Assembly (NCBI GenBank): GCA_965216515.1
Contig: OZ244173.1
Coordinates: 2,976,001-3,040,000, forward strand
Source of the DNA: CAXMRP01 sp965216515
Lineage (GTDB): Bacteria > Pseudomonadota > Alphaproteobacteria > Rhizobiales > Afifellaceae
Direction: 5' to 3'
DNA length: 64,000 nucleotides
Under the pieces are notes generated by a model. That model made no database searches. It was not told the origin of the DNA and saw only the letters and a program-made list of their open reading frames with translations. The number at the start of each line of letters is the position of its first letter. Within the stretch, counting starts at the first letter, position 1. A program made the translations under genes and the position numbers. Positions 47,062 to 55,458 of this stretch are shown here, piece after piece.

Positions 47062-48234
47062 ATGAGTGAATCCAGCAAACTCGTGATCAAAAACGTGGGT
47101 CAAATCCTCTCAGGTAACCTCGAAGAGCCGTTGCTCGACGGCAATTGCGTGATCGCCGTCGATGGTAAGATTGCCGCCATCGGATACGAACATGATCTCG
47201 ACACCGAGAATGCCAATACGGTCGTCGATGCCAAGGGTGTCACGCTTTCGCCCGGGCTAATCGACAGTCATGTGCATCCCGTCATTGGAGATTATACCCC
47301 ACGTCAGCAGCAGCTTCACTGGATCGATTCCTGCCTTCATGGCGGTGTCACGTGCATGATTTCCGCTGGCGAAGTTCATATGCCCGGTCGCCCAAAGGAC
47401 ATCGTCGGGCTGAAGGCATTGGCGATCGCCTCGCAGCGCTGGTATGAAAATTTCCGGCCATCAGGTGTCAAAATGCTGGCAGGAGCACCGGTCCTCGAAG
47501 AGGGCATGAAGGAGGAGGATTTCAAGGAGCTCGCTGGAGCCGGCGTAAAGCTTCTCGGCGAAGTTGGCCTCGGTTCCGTGAAGGCCGGTGAAACGGCGAA
47601 GCAGATGGTCACGTGGGCGCGCAAATACGGCATTCAGTCGACCATCCACACCGGTGGTCCGTCGATACCCGGTTCCGGGCTGATCGACAAAGACGTCGTG
47701 CTGGAGGCGGATGCCGACATCATCGGCCACATCAATGGCGGACACACGGCGCTGCCCGATGATCAGATCACCTGTCTTTGTGAGAGTTGCCAGCGCGGCA
47801 TCGAGGTGGTGCATAACGGCAATGAACGCGCAGCGCTGCTTGCCGTCCGCACCGCGTTCGAGCTCGGCCAGCCGGAGCGCGTGATCCTCGGTACCGACGC
47901 GCCAGCGGGCTCCGGCGTTCAGCCATTGGGGATTCTTAGGATGATCGCGATGCTCTCGAGCCTCGGCGACATACCGGCAGAAACGGCATTCTGTTTCGCC
48001 ACTGGCAACACGGCACGGATGCGCGGCCTCGATGGTGGCCTTGTCGAGATTGGAAAGTCAGCCGACTTCATTCTGATCGACAAGGCGCAACATGCGCCTG
48101 GCAAAGATATGCTGGAATCGATCTATCAGGGTAATTTGCCAGGTGTAGGCATGACCATAATTGATGGGATCATACGTTCGCATCGCAGCCGCAACACACC
48201 TCCGGCAACCACTTTGCCGGTTTTAGTCGATTGA
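47062..48234 (+). CDS. ena: Enamidase (1,4,5,6-tetrahydro-6-oxonicotinate hydrolase)
   Basis: A 390-residue amidohydrolase-fold metal enzyme that opens the reduced ring to 2-formylglutarate and ammonia. It is strongly like E. barkeri Ena as I recall it: LDGNCVIAVDGKIAAIGYE, SPGLIDSHVHP (metal site), DYTPRQQQLHWI, HGGVTCMISAGEVHMPGRPKD, GEVGLGSVK (a Glu where other members carry a modified Lys), STIHTGGPSIPG, HINGG, LGTDAPAGSGVQPLGILR and the terminal SRNTPPAT. The ATG at 47062 follows GAGAGGAAAC, so the longer frame from 47032 is not used. Confidence 0.93.
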   Translation: MSESSKLVIKNVGQILSGNLEEPLLDGNCVIAVDGKIAAIGYEHDLDTENANTVVDAKGVTLSPGLIDSHVHPVIGDYTPRQQQLHWIDSCLHGGVTCMISAGEVHMPGRPKDIVGLKALAIASQRWYENFRPSGVKMLAGAPVLEEGMKEEDFKELAGAGVKLLGEVGLGSVKAGETAKQMVTWARKYGIQSTIHTGGPSIPGSGLIDKDVVLEADADIIGHINGGHTALPDDQITCLCESCQRGIEVVHNGNERAALLAVRTAFELGQPERVILGTDAPAGSGVQPLGILRMIAMLSSLGDIPAETAFCFATGNTARMRGLDGGLVEIGKSADFILIDKAQHAPGKDMLESIYQGNLPGVGMTIIDGIIRSHRSRNTPPATTLPVLVD

Positions 48235-48899
48235 GCTTTCAAAATGACGCATCTGATAGCGACATGAGTGACCTGGAGAAGCATTCCACCGCGTTGGCTA
48301 GCCCGTTAGATTCTCAAATACTGATTGTCGATCCATTCATTCGGCACTTAGAACAGGTTTGTGCCGGTCTCGCGGAACAGACGAAATCTAAGCAAGCCAA
48401 CATTGCAAGGGCGGCCGATCTGGTTCTGGTGCCGAGGACATATGCAGTTTCGGAGTTCGCCCCTGCACGCAGACTGTGGTTGTCGCGACCTTGCGAAAAG
48501 AGAACTAAACGGGTGTTCCAGTACAATCGAGCGCGCTCGATTTGGTCGAATGCAGAGCTTCTGACTGCGATCAACCAGGAGAGGCGTCCGCAGCTTTATG
48601 TCTGCGGTTTCTGGCTTGATGACGTTGTTGCAGCAGCGGCAATTGAGGCTCAGACTTTTGCGTTTGACACACACATCATAACCGATCTGAGCCCAATCTG
48701 TTCTGGTGCACGTTGGCGGCCAATCATGGACCGAATGATGCAGTATGGTGTTGTCCCCATAACTCTACACTCATTACTTTTTGAGTGGATGGCTAACACG
48801 GACAATGGCGACAAGCGGCAAGCCTTGGAAGCGTTGTGGGAGCGGAACAAACAGATCGAGCATGAGGGCGCCTCCGCTTCGCGGACCGGGCTGTCGTAA
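48231..48899 (+). CDS. Degenerate isochorismatase-like hydrolase
   Basis: About 222 residues. The C-terminal half reads as an isochorismatase/cysteine-hydrolase fold (YVCGFWLDDVVAAAAIEAQTFAFDTHIITDL, then MDRMMQYGVVPITLHSLLFEW), and ILIVDPF near the start may be the catalytic-Asp strand. The nucleophilic Cys expected in the G-x-x-T-x-x-C-V loop is missing (GFWLDDVV). The start is unclear: TTG at 48231 overlaps the ena stop, or ATG at 48264. The last residues (from about 48865) already look like conjugative-element DNA, so the true C-terminus may have been replaced. Confidence 0.6.
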   Translation: MSFQNDASDSDMSDLEKHSTALASPLDSQILIVDPFIRHLEQVCAGLAEQTKSKQANIARAADLVLVPRTYAVSEFAPARRLWLSRPCEKRTKRVFQYNRARSIWSNAELLTAINQERRPQLYVCGFWLDDVVAAAAIEAQTFAFDTHIITDLSPICSGARWRPIMDRMMQYGVVPITLHSLLFEWMANTDNGDKRQALEALWERNKQIEHEGASASRTGLS

Positions 48900-48977
48900 A
48901 CCGAGCCCGCTGAAGCGGTCTCAGCCATCCGGCTTCCATCCCTGGCGCAGGGCCGGACCTGCGGTCCGGCTGACGGA

Positions 48978-49005
48978 CACCGCCCTTCGGGCGGTGACAT
49001 TTTTT
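48978..49005 (+). terminator. Rho-independent terminator at the island/element junction
   Basis: CACCGCCC, loop TTC, GGGCGGTG, then ACA and a run of six T. It ends transcription from the enamidase side before the conjugative backbone. A second perfect hairpin (GCCGGACC/GGTCCGGC, 48952-48970) lies just before it. The stretch from 48900 to 49210 has no gene. Confidence 0.75.
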
Positions 49006-49210
49006 GGCCTTTCCCGGTGCGGGGGTCGGCCGGACACTCCCTTGTAGCCCCGCCGGGGCGGCCCGCAACCGCCTTGGCATTCAATCCGTCTTAGTCGGGT
49101 CTGTCCTCCTACCAAGACAATTGCGTTCCACCTGATCCGGCGTGGCTCCCGGTCGCTTACCGGCCGCCCCCCTTCCGGGGAAAGGCACGCGCGATTTGGA
49201 GGGAGCCGCC

Positions 49211-49777
49211 ATGACCAGACCAGAAACTGCCAACACCAGCCCCAGTCGAGACCACGGGAGCCAGACCGAAGGTGGTCCCCGCATATATGTCGCGTGTCTC
49301 GCCGCCTACAACAATGGGCGGCTACATGGTCGGTGGATCGATGCCGATCAGGACGCCGAAGCCATCCACGCTGAAATCAACGCAATGCTCGCGGCGTCGC
49401 CGGTCCCGTTGGCCGAGGAATGGGCGATCCACGACCATGAAGGCTTCGAAGGCGCGAAGATTGAAGAGTTTTTAAGCATCCAGCGGATCGTCGATCTGGC
49501 AGCCTTCATTGCCGAACATGGCGAACTCGGCGGTAAGTTGTTGCAGCATTTCGGCGGTGATCTCGACGACGCGACAGCGGCATTCGAAGAACACGCGGGC
49601 GAGCACAAGAGCCTTGCCGACTTCGCGCAAGACCTGACCGAAGAAACCACCGAAATCCCGGAAAACCTCGCCAACTACATCGACTATCAGGCCATCGCCC
49701 GCGACATGGAACTGAACGGCGATGTGTTCACGATCGAACTCGGTTTCGAGTGTGTCCATGTTTTCTGGTCGCGGTGA
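49211..49777 (+). CDS. ardA: ArdA antirestriction protein
   Basis: A 188-residue acidic DNA mimic that blocks type I restriction enzymes when the element enters a new host. Landmarks are RIYVACLAAYNNGRLHGRWIDA, EEWAIHDHEGFEG, and the acidic C-terminal helices. The ATG at 49211 has GGAGGGAGC upstream; the longer frame adds non-family residues. It opens the conjugative-element backbone. Confidence 0.94.
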   Translation: MTRPETANTSPSRDHGSQTEGGPRIYVACLAAYNNGRLHGRWIDADQDAEAIHAEINAMLAASPVPLAEEWAIHDHEGFEGAKIEEFLSIQRIVDLAAFIAEHGELGGKLLQHFGGDLDDATAAFEEHAGEHKSLADFAQDLTEETTEIPENLANYIDYQAIARDMELNGDVFTIELGFECVHVFWSR

Positions 49778-49785
49778 GGCGTGCC

Positions 49786-50049
49786 ATGGCCAAAATCCCG
49801 CAAACGCAAGCCGAGATGACACCGGAGGGCGAGCAGGCCGTCATTGAGGGTGTCAGACCCCTGACATTGCGCGACCGATTGCAGTTCCAAGCCGGTCTGC
49901 CGCTGCAAGCCAAGCGACCCCAACGTCGTTGCGACCTCGGCCTGTTTGATCTCGATGCCCGCCGTCAAATCGACTGGCTGGACGAGCTCCGTAAACCCGA
50001 TCCATTCGCCGAAGCAGGCGAGCAAACCGGCCCCTTCCGAGCCTCATGA
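49786..50049 (+). CDS. Small hypothetical protein of the conjugative element
   Basis: An 87-residue protein (MAKIPQTQAEMTPEGEQAVI, later DLFDLDARRQIDWLDELRKPD-like text) beginning eight bases after ardA with GAGG upstream. I recognise no domain. It sits between ardA and the ParB-like gene, where such elements usually carry a small conserved unknown. Confidence 0.65.
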   Translation: MAKIPQTQAEMTPEGEQAVIEGVRPLTLRDRLQFQAGLPLQAKRPQRRCDLGLFDLDARRQIDWLDELRKPDPFAEAGEQTGPFRAS

Positions 50050-50062
50050 AAGGAGCAAGCTT

Positions 50063-51784
50063 ATGCAATTACAACACATCGAACTCGGCAAGCTGAAAGA
50101 AGCAGCCGTCAACATGCGTCACGCCAAAAAGGCGCCGGACGTTTCCGACATTCTGCCCAGTGTAAAGGCGCGAGGGGTTCTGGTTCCGCTATTGGTCCGA
50201 CCCAACGGCGGTGACGACACGTTCGAAATCGTCGCCGGTCGACGGCGTTACTTCGCCGCCAAAGAGGTCGAGGCGGATACCGGTTCTATCAAACCATTGC
50301 CGTGTGCGGTCATGGAGGCGGGCGACGATGCCGCCGCCTTGGAGGCCTCCATGCTGGAGAACTTCGCGCGGCTCGACCCCGACGAGATGACTCAATACGA
50401 GAACTTCGTGCGCCTCACCAAGGAAGGCAAAACCGTCGACGCCATCGCGCAGACGTTCGGCATTACCGAGTTGATGGTCAAGCGCCGCTTGGCACTCGGC
50501 AATCTGATGCCGAAAATCCGCGAGGCCTATCGCGATGAGGATATTGACGCGGAGACCATCCGCCATCTGACCATGGCGAGCAAAACCCAGCAGCGCGATT
50601 GGCTGAAACTGTTTTCCAACCCGGAGCAATACGCACCGCGCCGCTACCAGTTGAAGCAGTGGCTGTTCGGCGGTCAGCAGATCGCGGCGGACACCGCCCT
50701 GTTCCCGCTCGATGACTACAAGGGCCAGATGATCTCCGATCTGTTCGGCGAGGAAAGCTATTTCGCGGACGCCGATCAGTTCTGGGCCTTGCAGAGCTCT
50801 GCCATTGCCGCCAAACGGGACGAACTTATTGAGGCGGGTTGGGCCGATGTCGAAGTTCTGGAAATCGGCGACCGCTTCTGCACATGGGAACACGAAAAAA
50901 CGCCGAAGAAGGATGGCAGCCGAGTGTATATCAGCGTCTCCCATCGCGGTGAGGTCGAGGTTCATGAAGGTTGGCTCACCCGCAAGGAGGCCAATGCCAA
51001 GCGCCGGGCCAAGGAGAAGCAGGAGGGGTCAGAAGAAGTACCGAAAGAGGTCCGGCCCGAACTAACCAATCCGGCCCAGAACTATATCGAGCTTCATCGC
51101 CACGCTGCCGTCCGCCACGCCATGCTGGCGCGCACAGGTGTGGCACTGCGCATGATGGTGGCCCATGCCATCGGCGGGTCGGCGCTCTGGAAGACCGAGG
51201 CCGATCCGCAATCGACACGCAAAGACGAGACGGCTCAAAGCGTCGCCAACTCCAAGGCGGAGGCCGCCTTGGTCAAGGAACGCAAGGCCGTTTTAAAGCT
51301 GGTTGGCCTTGTCGAGCACAGCCATACGGTCGTGCGCTGCAACGGAGACGACTACCGCGTGGCCGAAGTCTTCGCTTCGCTCTTGAAGCTGTCGGATGAA
51401 GATGTGCTCCGCGTTCTCGCGGTCGTCATGGCCGAGACCTTACAAGCGGGCACCGCCGTCGTCGAACTGCTTGGGCAGCATCTCAGCGTCGATATGTGCG
51501 ACTATTGGGAGCCGGATGACGCTTTCTTTGATCTGCTTCGCGACAAGAATGCGGTCAATGCCATGGTCCGTCACATCGGCGACAAGCGGGTCGCGGACGG
51601 CAACGTCACTGCCACGACCAAGGCCCAGAAGCAGATCATCCGCGACTTCCTGTCGGGCGAAGGCCGGAAGAAAGTCGAGGGATGGTTGCCGCGCTACATG
51701 GAGTTTCCGTTCAAGGCCTACACGAAGGGCGGCGGCGGTCGGTTGAGCGATAACACGGCTCGCATCAAGTCAATCACCTCCTGA
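50063..51784 (+). CDS. ParB/KorB-like partition or regulatory protein
   Basis: A 573-residue ParB-family protein. Residues about 1-95 are the ParB nuclease-like domain (GVLVPLLVRPNGG...FEIVAGRRRYFAAKEV), then a helix-turn-helix (KTVDAIAQTFGITELMVKRRLALGNL), then a long C-terminal part with charged segments. It may keep the excised element stable or regulate its genes. No parA lies next to it in the window. AAAGGAG precedes the ATG at 50063; the frame open from 49946 overlaps the preceding gene and is not needed. Confidence 0.9.
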   Translation: MQLQHIELGKLKEAAVNMRHAKKAPDVSDILPSVKARGVLVPLLVRPNGGDDTFEIVAGRRRYFAAKEVEADTGSIKPLPCAVMEAGDDAAALEASMLENFARLDPDEMTQYENFVRLTKEGKTVDAIAQTFGITELMVKRRLALGNLMPKIREAYRDEDIDAETIRHLTMASKTQQRDWLKLFSNPEQYAPRRYQLKQWLFGGQQIAADTALFPLDDYKGQMISDLFGEESYFADADQFWALQSSAIAAKRDELIEAGWADVEVLEIGDRFCTWEHEKTPKKDGSRVYISVSHRGEVEVHEGWLTRKEANAKRRAKEKQEGSEEVPKEVRPELTNPAQNYIELHRHAAVRHAMLARTGVALRMMVAHAIGGSALWKTEADPQSTRKDETAQSVANSKAEAALVKERKAVLKLVGLVEHSHTVVRCNGDDYRVAEVFASLLKLSDEDVLRVLAVVMAETLQAGTAVVELLGQHLSVDMCDYWEPDDAFFDLLRDKNAVNAMVRHIGDKRVADGNVTATTKAQKQIIRDFLSGEGRKKVEGWLPRYMEFPFKAYTKGGGGRLSDNTARIKSITS

Positions 51785-51868
51785 AACCGGACAGAGGCGG
51801 GAGTGGCCCTCTCACCCGAGTTGGAGGGCCGCGAGCGCCGATCACACGTTTCCGCGAAACAACAAAAT

Positions 51869-51890
51869 CCCCTCGCCTTGCGGCGCGGGG
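51869..51890 (-). terminator. Terminator hairpin, inverted copy
   Basis: CCCCTCGCC, loop TTGC, GGCGCGGGG. On the minus strand it is followed by ATTTTGTTG. It is an inverted near-copy of the hairpin after the intact DUF736 gene, and ends the decayed copy. It could also stop transcripts leaving the ParB-like gene. Confidence 0.6.
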
Positions 51891-51924
51891 ATCAGCGCTT
51901 TGGCGTTTGGCGGGTTTGGCTGTT

Positions 51925-52100
51925 GGTTCTGCAACGGCGTCATCCGGTTCCGCGGGTTCCAGAGAATTGGCGTGGTTCGGGACCGATAGAGCTGCAATTC
52001 GACAGACAGTGAGACAGGGCACCACCGACCAATCTTCGGATCCAGCCGCCGCCGATCTCCACATAATCTTCGACACCGTTCGAAGCCGCAATACAGGCTG
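51925..52100 (-). pseudogene. Decayed, inverted copy of the DUF736 gene
   Basis: On the minus strand the sequence follows the intact DUF736 gene at 52590-52810 (TCCGATGCCCAGCC, GAGATCGGCGGCGG, then an ATTCTCTGGAACCC end) but with frame-breaking changes; VEIGGGW is still readable. Its own 5' part is lost. The 702-base stretch 51785-52486 holds only this remnant, its terminator and the upstream region of the intact copy. Confidence 0.7.
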
Positions 52101-52486
52101 GGCATCGGAACATGGGCCTGGAACCCGGGCTGAGTTTTCCTCGGCTAATCGGGGCGAGCCGGGAGGAAACCCGGCACATATGGCCCCCGACACGTCCAAG
52201 CGCTTATGCCATCACGGCACCTACCGGGACTGAAAGAACACCAATTCGTCCTGCTTCTGCTCAAACGACCTATGGCGAACCCGAGCCGCATGAAACCGGT
52301 GCAGTCCACTTTTTTCCCCGATCTGCGATCTTCCTCGCGCATGGCACTGCGTGCCCAAAAAAGAGGGCCTTACCGGTCCTCCGCTGCGCTGCGGCCTACG
52401 GTTCATGCGGCTCGCGCCCGTCATTTACGGTCCCGCGTCAGCAGGGCGATTGGCGTTCTGAGACAGCCAACATAGGAGACTTGAAG

Positions 52487-52816
52487 ATGGCACAAGCACT
52501 TGGATATGTGACGAAGACGGACAATGGTGGGTTCCAGGGAACGCTCGCGACGATGAGCCTCAAGAAGCGCATCGATATCGTTCCGAACGGCTCAAAAGAG
52601 TCCGATGCCCAGCCCGATTTCCGGGTTTTCACGGAAGACCGCGTAGAGATCGGCGGCGGTTGGAACCGGGTCGGAAAGATCAGCGGAAACGAGTATGTCT
52701 CACTGACATTCGCCGCTCCTGAATTCGGTCCGGCCAAAATCTACGCCAATCTTGGGCGGGCCGCCGGGCAAGATGACGAAAGCGTCATGGCGATCCTGTG
52801 GAACCCTGCCAACTAG
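52487..52816 (+). CDS. DUF736 family protein
   Basis: A 109-residue protein beginning MAQALGYVTKTDNGGFQGTLATMSL and ending AILWNPAN, with VEIGGGWNRVGKISGNEYVSLTFAAPEFGPAKIYANLG in the middle. This small family is a marker of rhizobial conjugative elements; its function is unknown. The ATG at 52487 follows TAGGAGACTTG. An open frame upstream to 52112 is not family-like. Confidence 0.92.
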   Translation: MAQALGYVTKTDNGGFQGTLATMSLKKRIDIVPNGSKESDAQPDFRVFTEDRVEIGGGWNRVGKISGNEYVSLTFAAPEFGPAKIYANLGRAAGQDDESVMAILWNPAN

Positions 52817-52827
52817 AAAAGCGTTGT

Positions 52828-52860
52828 CCCCGCGCCGCAAGGCGTGGGGATTTCTTCTTT
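52828..52860 (+). terminator. Rho-independent terminator after DUF736
   Basis: CCCCGCGCC, loop GCAA, GGCGTGGGG (one G-T pair), then ATTTCTTCTTT. It directly follows the DUF736 stop codon. Confidence 0.8.
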
Positions 52861-53087
52861 GTCTGTTAAACAAGTTGCAAGTGGTTGCGGAAACAAATCA
52901 ACAAAAAGCGGCATGTTTTGTGCATTTTCACGCCACAATTGTGCGGTTTGATAGATTAATCGGAAGAAATCGGGCTATTCAATTTGTTATGACTGCAGTT
53001 GGAGATTTCGGAAAACCGGGGATTGGTGGGGTGCAAAAAGGAAACGCGGAAGGATGGCGTTTCCCATAGGTGTAGGAGCCCATCAAA

Positions 53088-53907
53088 GTGTCTCCAGAGG
53101 TGCGCGTTGAACTGGAGCGTAGGCAGCTTAGCGACTACGACTATGTCAGGCTTCTGACAAGATCACGCCTGGCCTGGGAGTATCTCAGACGGAACCCCAG
53201 GTATCGCCAAGATTGGAATCTGAGCGCGCCGCGCAGGCCTGCAGGCATAACTTTATCGGACGGGACGGATTTGCTCCGGCTTCGGTGCCGCCACTGGCGC
53301 GCAGAAGCCTGGGGCCTTTGTTTGTTTCTCTGATCCGTCCGATTCTGCTCTGGACGCTGAGGTGTTTTGGCGGTCTGACATTTGCCCGAACGTGGTGCTG
53401 GCGAATGTTCGGTACGTGACCGATCCGAGCCATGGCTCCGTCGTCTGTCTGGCAGATGCCCGGTGCGACAGAACTCTGCTGAAATCCTATGACGGAATTC
53501 AGTACGTGTTGTTCCGAACTCCAAGCCGCGTAGCACAGCTTCAATGCGTGGGTGAGGATATCCGCATTGATCCATTTGTATTGGAAGTGATCGTTGATGG
53601 ATTTCCGCTGATCGAAACCTCGCAGAGGTCCATCCGAAGGCTGGCTGACATCTATCGAAACATACGCATTAGCAATAATAATCGGGATTGGTCCGTTGAA
53701 GCGAGACGTCATCGCGATGCTTTAGTTGCCTACGATCTGAAGCAAATGGGCTGCAAATACCGCGACATTGCGCTCCACTTGTTCGACGGGGACTTCGTCG
53801 CAGAAGAGTGGACGAACCCGAACCGAACGCTCAAAAATCGGACCATCAGAGCAGTGAAACGGGGCATTCATCTTGTCGAAGGCGGCTATCTTTCGCTGCT
53901 CAAATGA
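53088..53907 (+). pseudogene. DUF6499/DUF2285 regulator, frameshifted by a TTTG repeat
   Basis: The first frame (53088-53333) gives the N-terminal DUF6499-like domain (DYDYVRLLTRSRLAWEYLRRNPRYRQDW). The second frame (to 53907) gives DUF2285-like sequence ending LKQMGCKYRDIALHLFDGD...GGYLSLLK. Normally these are one protein of about 270 residues. The frame changes at TTTGTTTG near 53318-53325; with one TTTG the two parts join as WGLCFSDPSDS and read through. It is either a recent pseudogene or a slippage-controlled switch. It belongs to the element's regulatory region upstream of the AlpA-like gene. Confidence 0.8.
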
Positions 53908-54028
53908 TCTGAATTCCTATGTTTTCGGGTATCGTTTTCACGGCCCAATCAGAACGATACTTCTCCAAAAAACCTTCTTCGGCAATGCTACCGCGGCATA
54001 GCGCAACATCGCTCACGTAGGAGGAAAC

Positions 54029-54247
54029 ATGGCCGAAGAAGATGACACACCGTCCGATGAGAATCCGTTTTACACGACTAAAGAAGCAGCCCGATATCTC
54101 AAGCTGCAGGCCAACACTTTGGAAAAGATGCGTGTCTACGGCGGCGGTCCGGTCTACCGCAAACACGGTCGCTATGTACGGTACCACATCAAGGACCTGA
54201 ACGATTGGTCCGATATGCGTAAGAAGGATTCCACGTCCGATGAGTGA
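54029..54247 (+). CDS. AlpA/excisionase-type helix-turn-helix protein
   Basis: A 72-residue MerR-like DNA-binding protein (FYTTKEAARYLKLQANTLEKMRVYGGGPVYRKHGRYVRYHIKDLNDW). Such proteins act as excisionase or as activators of element genes. A strong TAGGAGGAAAC site precedes the ATG. It overlaps the DUF2840 gene by eight bases and heads the operon running to traF. Confidence 0.9.
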   Translation: MAEEDDTPSDENPFYTTKEAARYLKLQANTLEKMRVYGGGPVYRKHGRYVRYHIKDLNDWSDMRKKDSTSDE

Positions 54248-54707
54248 GTTCTTCACGCGCGCAGAGATCGAATTCTACCCGGAATTCGCCAATCTATGGC
54301 TTCGGTTTGGCGAACCGGATCAAGAGTTTGATCTCGACCGTAGACGTGCAATTGCCTTCTTCAAACCGGCCAAGCTGTTCGGCTACGTGTGCTGGCTGTC
54401 AAATGTCTATGGCACGCAAAGATGGGACTTCGCCGTGATCCTGACCGTGAAACCGGGCAACCGGATCGACAGGTTCGCCGGTATCAAACCGGGCGGTGAA
54501 ATCCTTCTGCACGCAACTGGCAAGGCCAAGGTGAAGCGGTCGCTTGAGCTAATCGACGGTCTTGAAGACGCCGGTTTCGAACCAGCGAACGTCTCTCACG
54601 CATATTACCGTCACGTCCATAATCGGGTCGCGGTCGGCCAGCCTGTCAGTCCCTATTCTTGTGCGCAACACGCGGCATTCATCGCCAGATACGGCGTGCT
54701 TCAATGA
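54240..54707 (+). CDS. DUF2840 family protein
   Basis: A 155-residue protein of the DUF2840 family found in rhizobial and related mobile elements (EIEFYPEFANLWLRFGEPDQEFDLDRRRAIAFF, then WLSNVYGTQRWDFAVILT). Function is unknown. It overlaps both neighbours (AlpA-like by eight, traF by four bases), so all three are made together. Confidence 0.88.
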   Translation: MSEFFTRAEIEFYPEFANLWLRFGEPDQEFDLDRRRAIAFFKPAKLFGYVCWLSNVYGTQRWDFAVILTVKPGNRIDRFAGIKPGGEILLHATGKAKVKRSLELIDGLEDAGFEPANVSHAYYRHVHNRVAVGQPVSPYSCAQHAAFIARYGVLQ

Positions 54708-55201
54708 GGATGTTCTGGCTGATCTGTACGGCGATTCCCGTGTTCACTCTGGGTTTGGCGGAAGCGCAAAAGCTCCCGACGAAGCTGATCTACAACGGCT
54801 CCGAGAGCGCGCCGCTGGGCTTCTATTGGGTCGAAAAATCGACCCTCAAGCGCGGCGATTACGTCCTGACAAACGTTCCGGCACAGTTTAAAATTCTGAT
54901 GGAGCAGCGCGGCTACGTGCCCCACGATGTTCCGCTTTTGAAGCAGATCATCGCCGTTGAGGGCGATGTGATTTGCCGCAAGAACCTCGAAATTCTCATC
55001 GACGATGTGACGATAGCGGTCGCGAAGCTGGCCGATCAATCAGGCCGCGTGCTACCGATATGGCAAGGTTGCCACCGGTTGAAGTCAGATGAGCTGTTCC
55101 TGTTGCAGGATCATCCCTATTCCTTCGATGGTCGGTACTTCGGGCTCGTGAACAGATCGCTGATCATCGGAAAAGCGACGAAGCTGCGTTTTCCAAGCTG
55201 A
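54704..55201 (+). CDS. traF: TraF-type S26 signal peptidase
   Basis: A 165-residue membrane-anchored serine protease that matures the conjugative pilin (TrbC) in RP4-type systems. An N-terminal hydrophobic segment is followed by the catalytic Ser in NGSESAPLGFYWVE and the Lys in LLKQIIAVEGD, and a C-terminal DSRYFG-like block (SFDGRYFGLV). The ATG at 54704 overlaps the DUF2840 stop by four bases; the longer frame is not needed. Confidence 0.9.
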   Translation: MRMFWLICTAIPVFTLGLAEAQKLPTKLIYNGSESAPLGFYWVEKSTLKRGDYVLTNVPAQFKILMEQRGYVPHDVPLLKQIIAVEGDVICRKNLEILIDDVTIAVAKLADQSGRVLPIWQGCHRLKSDELFLLQDHPYSFDGRYFGLVNRSLIIGKATKLRFPS

Positions 55202-55458
55202 TCGACAGGGAACAATGATCCACGGTCATCCAGAAACCTCGGGGGAGAAGCGCAAAAATCGACGGAGGGCAAGATGAAAGGGCATGGTGCAAAAGCACCT
55301 TAGGTCATTGTCTGCACATCAGGATTGGTTGCACCACCAGCCATTGTTGGGGTGCAAGAGTTTTGCGTTAGTGCATTGATAATCAATGCATTTTCATGGT
55401 GCAGGTTGAGAACGCCCGTTTCAACCGTTCAAGCAACGGACTATGTGAATGAGCGGTG
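55202..55458. other. Candidate oriT region with inverted repeats
   Basis: The 257 bases before the relaxase contain GGTGC-AAAA-GCACC at 55286-55299 and a perfect dyad TGCATTGAT-A-ATCAATGCA at 55372-55390, plus several GGTGCAA repeats. No gene is present. Palindromes just upstream of a relaxase gene are typical of the transfer origin; the nick site itself cannot be named. Confidence 0.45.

Noticed and set aside
52112..52486. N-terminal extension of the DUF736 frame
   Set aside because: The upstream 125 codons are not family-like and overlap the decayed inverted copy; the ATG at 52487 has the ribosome site.
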